8,899 nt of DNA from the NCBI GenBank assembly GCA_017452565.1, contig JAFTMF010000142.1:1-8899 (forward strand), written 5' to 3'. The stretch comes from Clostridia bacterium. Its GTDB lineage: Bacteria; Bacillota; Clostridia; Oscillospirales; CAG-272. The translations under genes were made by a program, and so were the position numbers. Positions 6,640 through 8,899 of the stretch are shown one piece after another. Each line of letters starts with the position of its first letter. Position 1 is the stretch's first letter. The notes beneath the pieces are model-generated. The model saw nothing but the letters and a program-made list of their open reading frames with translations, was not told the DNA's origin and made no database searches.

Positions 6640-8537
6640 AGAAAGACAAGCGTGAAAAGCTGCTTTTGTCGATGAACCTTATTGATGAAGCGTACATCGA
6701 AGAAGCCAATATTCAGAAAACGAAAAAGCCGTTTCCGTGGCGCACGTTTGCCGCTATCGCCGCTTGTGTTGCTTTAGCGGTTGCCGGCGTGGGAATCGGA
6801 TTAGGGTTGCATACACCCACAAGTCCGTATCCCTCCCACCTGGCGGCTTATGCAGACAGTGAGTATTTTCCCATCATTCAAAGGCTGGATGCCTATTATG
6901 AACAGGTCAGCGCAAAAAACTCCGACGGTGGATCGGAGGATCGTTTACTGGAAAAAGTACCTTCCGGAACAGCTTCTACTCTTGTACCTAACGGGGATCG
7001 ATATGAAGAAACCACCGACAATCAGGTGAACTGTGTCATCGAAGCCGATCTCATCAAGCGCAGTGACAAGAATATCTATTATCTGAATGGCAAAACCTTA
7101 ACGATCTATTCCATTGAAGGGGAAAACTCTAATAAAGTAGGCTCCTTCACTTTAGCAGATTGGGATATCATTACCAGTCAAGTAGAAATGTATCTGTCCG
7201 AGGATTGCAAAACAGTCACGCTGATTGTACCCTGCGTTACCAGAGATGCTAATTCCTACCATGCGAAGTACTATACGCAGATCGTTTCATTGGATGTTTC
7301 CGATCCTTCGAATATTGTTGAAAAGGGAAGCGTTACGCTGAACTGTTCCCTCAATACTTCTCGTAAAGTAGACGGAACGATTTTGATTTTTGGAACCTAT
7401 TATCTGTGGATGAATGAAAGACCCAACTACAGCGATCCTTCTACCTTTGTTCCGCAAATTACTACCGACAGTGGTACAGTGAGCGTTCCTATGGATAGCA
7501 TTGTCGTACCAGAGGAACTGAAAAACTCTCATTATACAGTGGTGTGCAAGCTGAGCGAAGGAGATCTGAATCTGTTGGGAAGCGGCGCATTCCTGTCCTA
7601 TACCAGTGCCGTGTACGTCACCCAAGAAAACGTGTATGCCGCTAACAACCATTGGGATAAGGAGACGGCGACTTACGTAACCACGAACACCCAGATGACC
7701 GAAATCGCCTGTCTCTCCTACCGTGGCGATTCACTGAAACCCATGGGAACGATCCGTGTAGCCGGCAGAGTGAAGGATCAGTACAGCATGGATGAGCACA
7801 ACGGCATTCTCCGTGTGGTAACTACCACCGACATGACTCAGGCGGGGAACGATGAAGAAGGACGCAGATTCCAGTTTTCCAAAACCAGCGCAAGCCTCTA
7901 CCAAATCGATCTGTCTACTTGGAAGGTATTGTCCAAGGTAGAAAACTTTGCGCCCGATGGGGAGAGCGTGCAATCGGTGCGCTTCGATGCTAATGCGGCA
8001 TACGTCTGCACTGCAGAGGTGGTCACCTTCACCGACCCGGTATTCTTCTTTGATCTTAGCGATCCCAAGAAAATCACCTACACCGATACAGGCACCATCC
8101 AAGGCTATTCCACTTCGCTTATCAGCTTCGGCGATGGTTATCTCATCGGCATTGGCGTGGGCGAGACTAGAGGCATTGTCAAATTAGAAGTCTACCGAGA
8201 GAGCGAGAACGGGGTTGTATCCGTATGCTCTTATGAGGTAGAGGACGCATGGTATCTAACCGATTACAAGTCTTATTTGATTGACCGAAAGAACAAGCTG
8301 ATCGGTATGGTAATGGTGGAATACTCCGTATACGATCCGTCTGTACCGTATATAGAGAATTATGTTCTGTTCCAATATGAGGAGGGAAAGCTTTGGATTG
8401 TCAACAAGATCCCTTTGCCAAGCGAAAACTACACTCTGGAACGTACAAGATCGGTCTATATCGACGGCTACCTTTATGTCCTCGCGGGCGAGCAGTTTGA
8501 GGTTGTCCCCGTTGATCTGACGGGAACTGCTCAATAA
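6636..8537 (+). CDS. Membrane-anchored beta-propeller protein, probable anti-sigma factor/sensor
   Basis: A 633-residue protein starting at an ATG that overlaps the sigma gene stop by 4 nt, with AGAAGGA at 6621-6627 as ribosome binding site. Residues 1-35 are a short charged cytosolic tail whose core (LLSMNLIDEAYIEEA, 10-24) resembles the segment shared by membrane proteins encoded beside ECF sigma factors in Clostridia. One transmembrane helix follows (about 36-58, Ala/Gly/Val-rich), then an outside linker (about 60-128) and a large all-beta region (about 130-628). Repeated strand units there contain I/V-x-L-D-V-S-D-P-S (217-225), Y-Q-I-D-L-S-T (422-428), F-F-D-L-S-D-P-K (470-478) and similar Asp-turns. 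This matches the Beta_propel family (PF09826, distantly WD40-like) as I recall it. The topology suggests that the propeller binds something outside and the tail holds or releases the sigma factor. That tail is much shorter than a classical zinc-type anti-sigma domain and has no HxxxCxxC motif, so the inhibition mechanism is unproven. Confidence 0.85.
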   Translation: MKKDKREKLLLSMNLIDEAYIEEANIQKTKKPFPWRTFAAIAACVALAVAGVGIGLGLHTPTSPYPSHLAAYADSEYFPIIQRLDAYYEQVSAKNSDGGSEDRLLEKVPSGTASTLVPNGDRYEETTDNQVNCVIEADLIKRSDKNIYYLNGKTLTIYSIEGENSNKVGSFTLADWDIITSQVEMYLSEDCKTVTLIVPCVTRDANSYHAKYYTQIVSLDVSDPSNIVEKGSVTLNCSLNTSRKVDGTILIFGTYYLWMNERPNYSDPSTFVPQITTDSGTVSVPMDSIVVPEELKNSHYTVVCKLSEGDLNLLGSGAFLSYTSAVYVTQENVYAANNHWDKETATYVTTNTQMTEIACLSYRGDSLKPMGTIRVAGRVKDQYSMDEHNGILRVVTTTDMTQAGNDEEGRRFQFSKTSASLYQIDLSTWKVLSKVENFAPDGESVQSVRFDANAAYVCTAEVVTFTDPVFFFDLSDPKKITYTDTGTIQGYSTSLISFGDGYLIGIGVGETRGIVKLEVYRESENGVVSVCSYEVEDAWYLTDYKSYLIDRKNKLIGMVMVEYSVYDPSVPYIENYVLFQYEEGKLWIVNKIPLPSENYTLERTRSVYIDGYLYVLAGEQFEVVPVDLTGTAQ

Positions 8538-8550
8538 TCGTCCCTGTAAC

Positions 8551-8578
8551 AAAACAGCACCCGAAAGGGTGCTGTTTT
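8551..8578. terminator. Hairpin terminator between convergent genes, probably bidirectional
   Basis: AAAACAGCACCC and GGGTGCTGTTTT form a perfect 12-bp stem around a GAAA tetraloop. It starts 13 nt after the propeller gene stop and lies 13 nt beyond the stop of the minus-strand small gene. T-runs occur at the 3' end on both strands, so it can end transcription from either side. Confidence 0.9.
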
Positions 8579-8591
8579 CACGGTTGCAGAT

Positions 8592-8762
8592 TTAGTCCTC
8601 AATGATCGTATACTCGAAATCCTTCCACAGAAGTCTGCTGCCGAGATCGGTGCCTTCGGGCAGGAGCGCCAGTGCGATAAACAAATCGTCACCGGTTTTC
8701 TCGTCGATGAGGATGGCGTATTCGCCCTCAATTTTGCTCACCTTGTAAATGCGTTCTTCCAT
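8592..8762 (-). CDS. Small conserved-looking protein, 56 residues (DUF3006-like)
   Basis: Reading the minus strand, ATG at 8762-8760 opens a 56-residue frame ending in TAA at 8594-8592. It begins MEERIYKVSKIEGEYAILID and ends in FEYTIIED. An AAAGGACGG ribosome binding site lies at 8779-8771. The protein is acidic, has no cysteines, signal or membrane segment, and its strand pattern (Y-K-V-x-x-I-E-G-E-Y-A-I-L, then L-L-P-E-G-T-D-L-G) looks like a small beta-barrel of the DUF3006 type: a short sequence with an E-G-x-x-A-V-L motif followed by L-P-x-G. The family assignment is from memory of the pattern and is tentative. The start overlaps the stop of the metallopeptidase upstream by 1 nt, indicating coupled translation. 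It is more plausible than the overlapping Ser/Arg-rich frame on the same strand, which has no ribosome binding site. Confidence 0.75.
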   Translation of the reverse strand: MEERIYKVSKIEGEYAILIDEKTGDDLFIALALLPEGTDLGSRLLWKDFEYTIIED

Positions 8763-8899
8763 CAGAGTGTCCGTCCTTTCAAAATTGCCTCCCGCTTGCG
8801 ATAATCGGGGAGATATTGTTCTACCAGCCGATAAAAATCGGCGGAATGATCCATATGCTTCAGATGCGCCAGCTCGTGAACGATGACCGCATCAATGGC
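8762..8899 (-). CDS. YgjP-like (DUF45/M48-type) zinc metallopeptidase, C-terminal part only
   Basis: The last 45 codons of a gene that runs off the right edge, ending in TGA at 8764-8762. The visible part starts AIDAVIVHELAHLKHMDHS: a HELAH zinc site with the catalytic Glu, followed by H-x-D-H-S-A-D-F-Y, which supplies the third ligand region typical of YgjP/DUF45 (WLM/SprT-like gluzincin) proteins. It continues with the usual C-terminal helix L-V-E-Q-Y-L-P-D-Y-R-K-R. Family members are small cytosolic proteins of about 230 residues whose substrates are poorly defined. The N-terminal portion is outside the window. It forms a two-gene unit with the small protein downstream, and AAAGGACGG for that gene lies within its last codons. 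Confidence 0.88.
   Translation of the reverse strand, partial: AIDAVIVHELAHLKHMDHSADFYRLVEQYLPDYRKREAILKGRTL

Noticed and set aside
8531..8731. A 66-codon minus-strand frame across the terminator
   Set aside because: It runs through the hairpin terminator, has no ribosome binding site and is Ser/Arg/Cys-rich noise. The overlapping frame at 8592-8762 has a proper ribosome binding site and protein-like composition.

Overview
The window looks like a piece of chromosome from an uncultured gut-type Clostridia (Oscillospiraceae/Ruminococcaceae-like) bacterium. Reasons: strong GGAGG-type ribosome binding sites, tightly packed co-directional genes, a secreted GH27 enzyme ending in an NPCBM domain, and an ECF sigma factor overlapping a single-pass membrane beta-propeller protein, an arrangement common in that class. 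This placement is inference from gene content; there is no rRNA or other phylogenetic marker. I saw no tRNA, CRISPR array, insertion sequence or phage gene.

Region 1 (1-5996, + strand) reads as one transcription unit: the 3' end of a lipoprotein gene; a large secreted multidomain GH27 glycosidase containing an embedded rhodanese domain and a C-terminal NPCBM domain; a PHP-fold metallohydrolase (CehA/McbA-like) without a signal peptide; and a dTDP-glucose 4,6-dehydratase (rfbB/rmlB type). Gaps are 1, 70 and 10 nt, and the unit ends in a strong hairpin terminator. The first two products act outside the membrane. The last two look cytosolic, so the unit mixes glycan breakdown outside with phosphoester or nucleotide-sugar chemistry inside.

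Region 2 (about 6010-8578, + strand) is a self-contained signalling module: a plausible ECF-type autoregulatory promoter, an ECF sigma factor starting at GTG, and, overlapping it by 4 nt, a membrane-anchored protein with a short cytosolic N-terminus and a large external beta-propeller, the likely anti-sigma/sensor. A GNRA-loop hairpin terminator follows and probably serves convergent genes from both sides.

Region 3 (8592-8899, - strand) holds two short coding regions: the C-terminal end of a YgjP-like (DUF45) zinc metallopeptidase with an HELAH motif, and a 56-residue small protein whose start codon overlaps the peptidase stop codon.

The most unusual item is the GH27-rhodanese-NPCBM protein: a thiosulfate-sulfurtransferase-type fold with an intact catalytic cysteine inside an exported glycosidase, encoded directly after a cysteine-containing lipoprotein.
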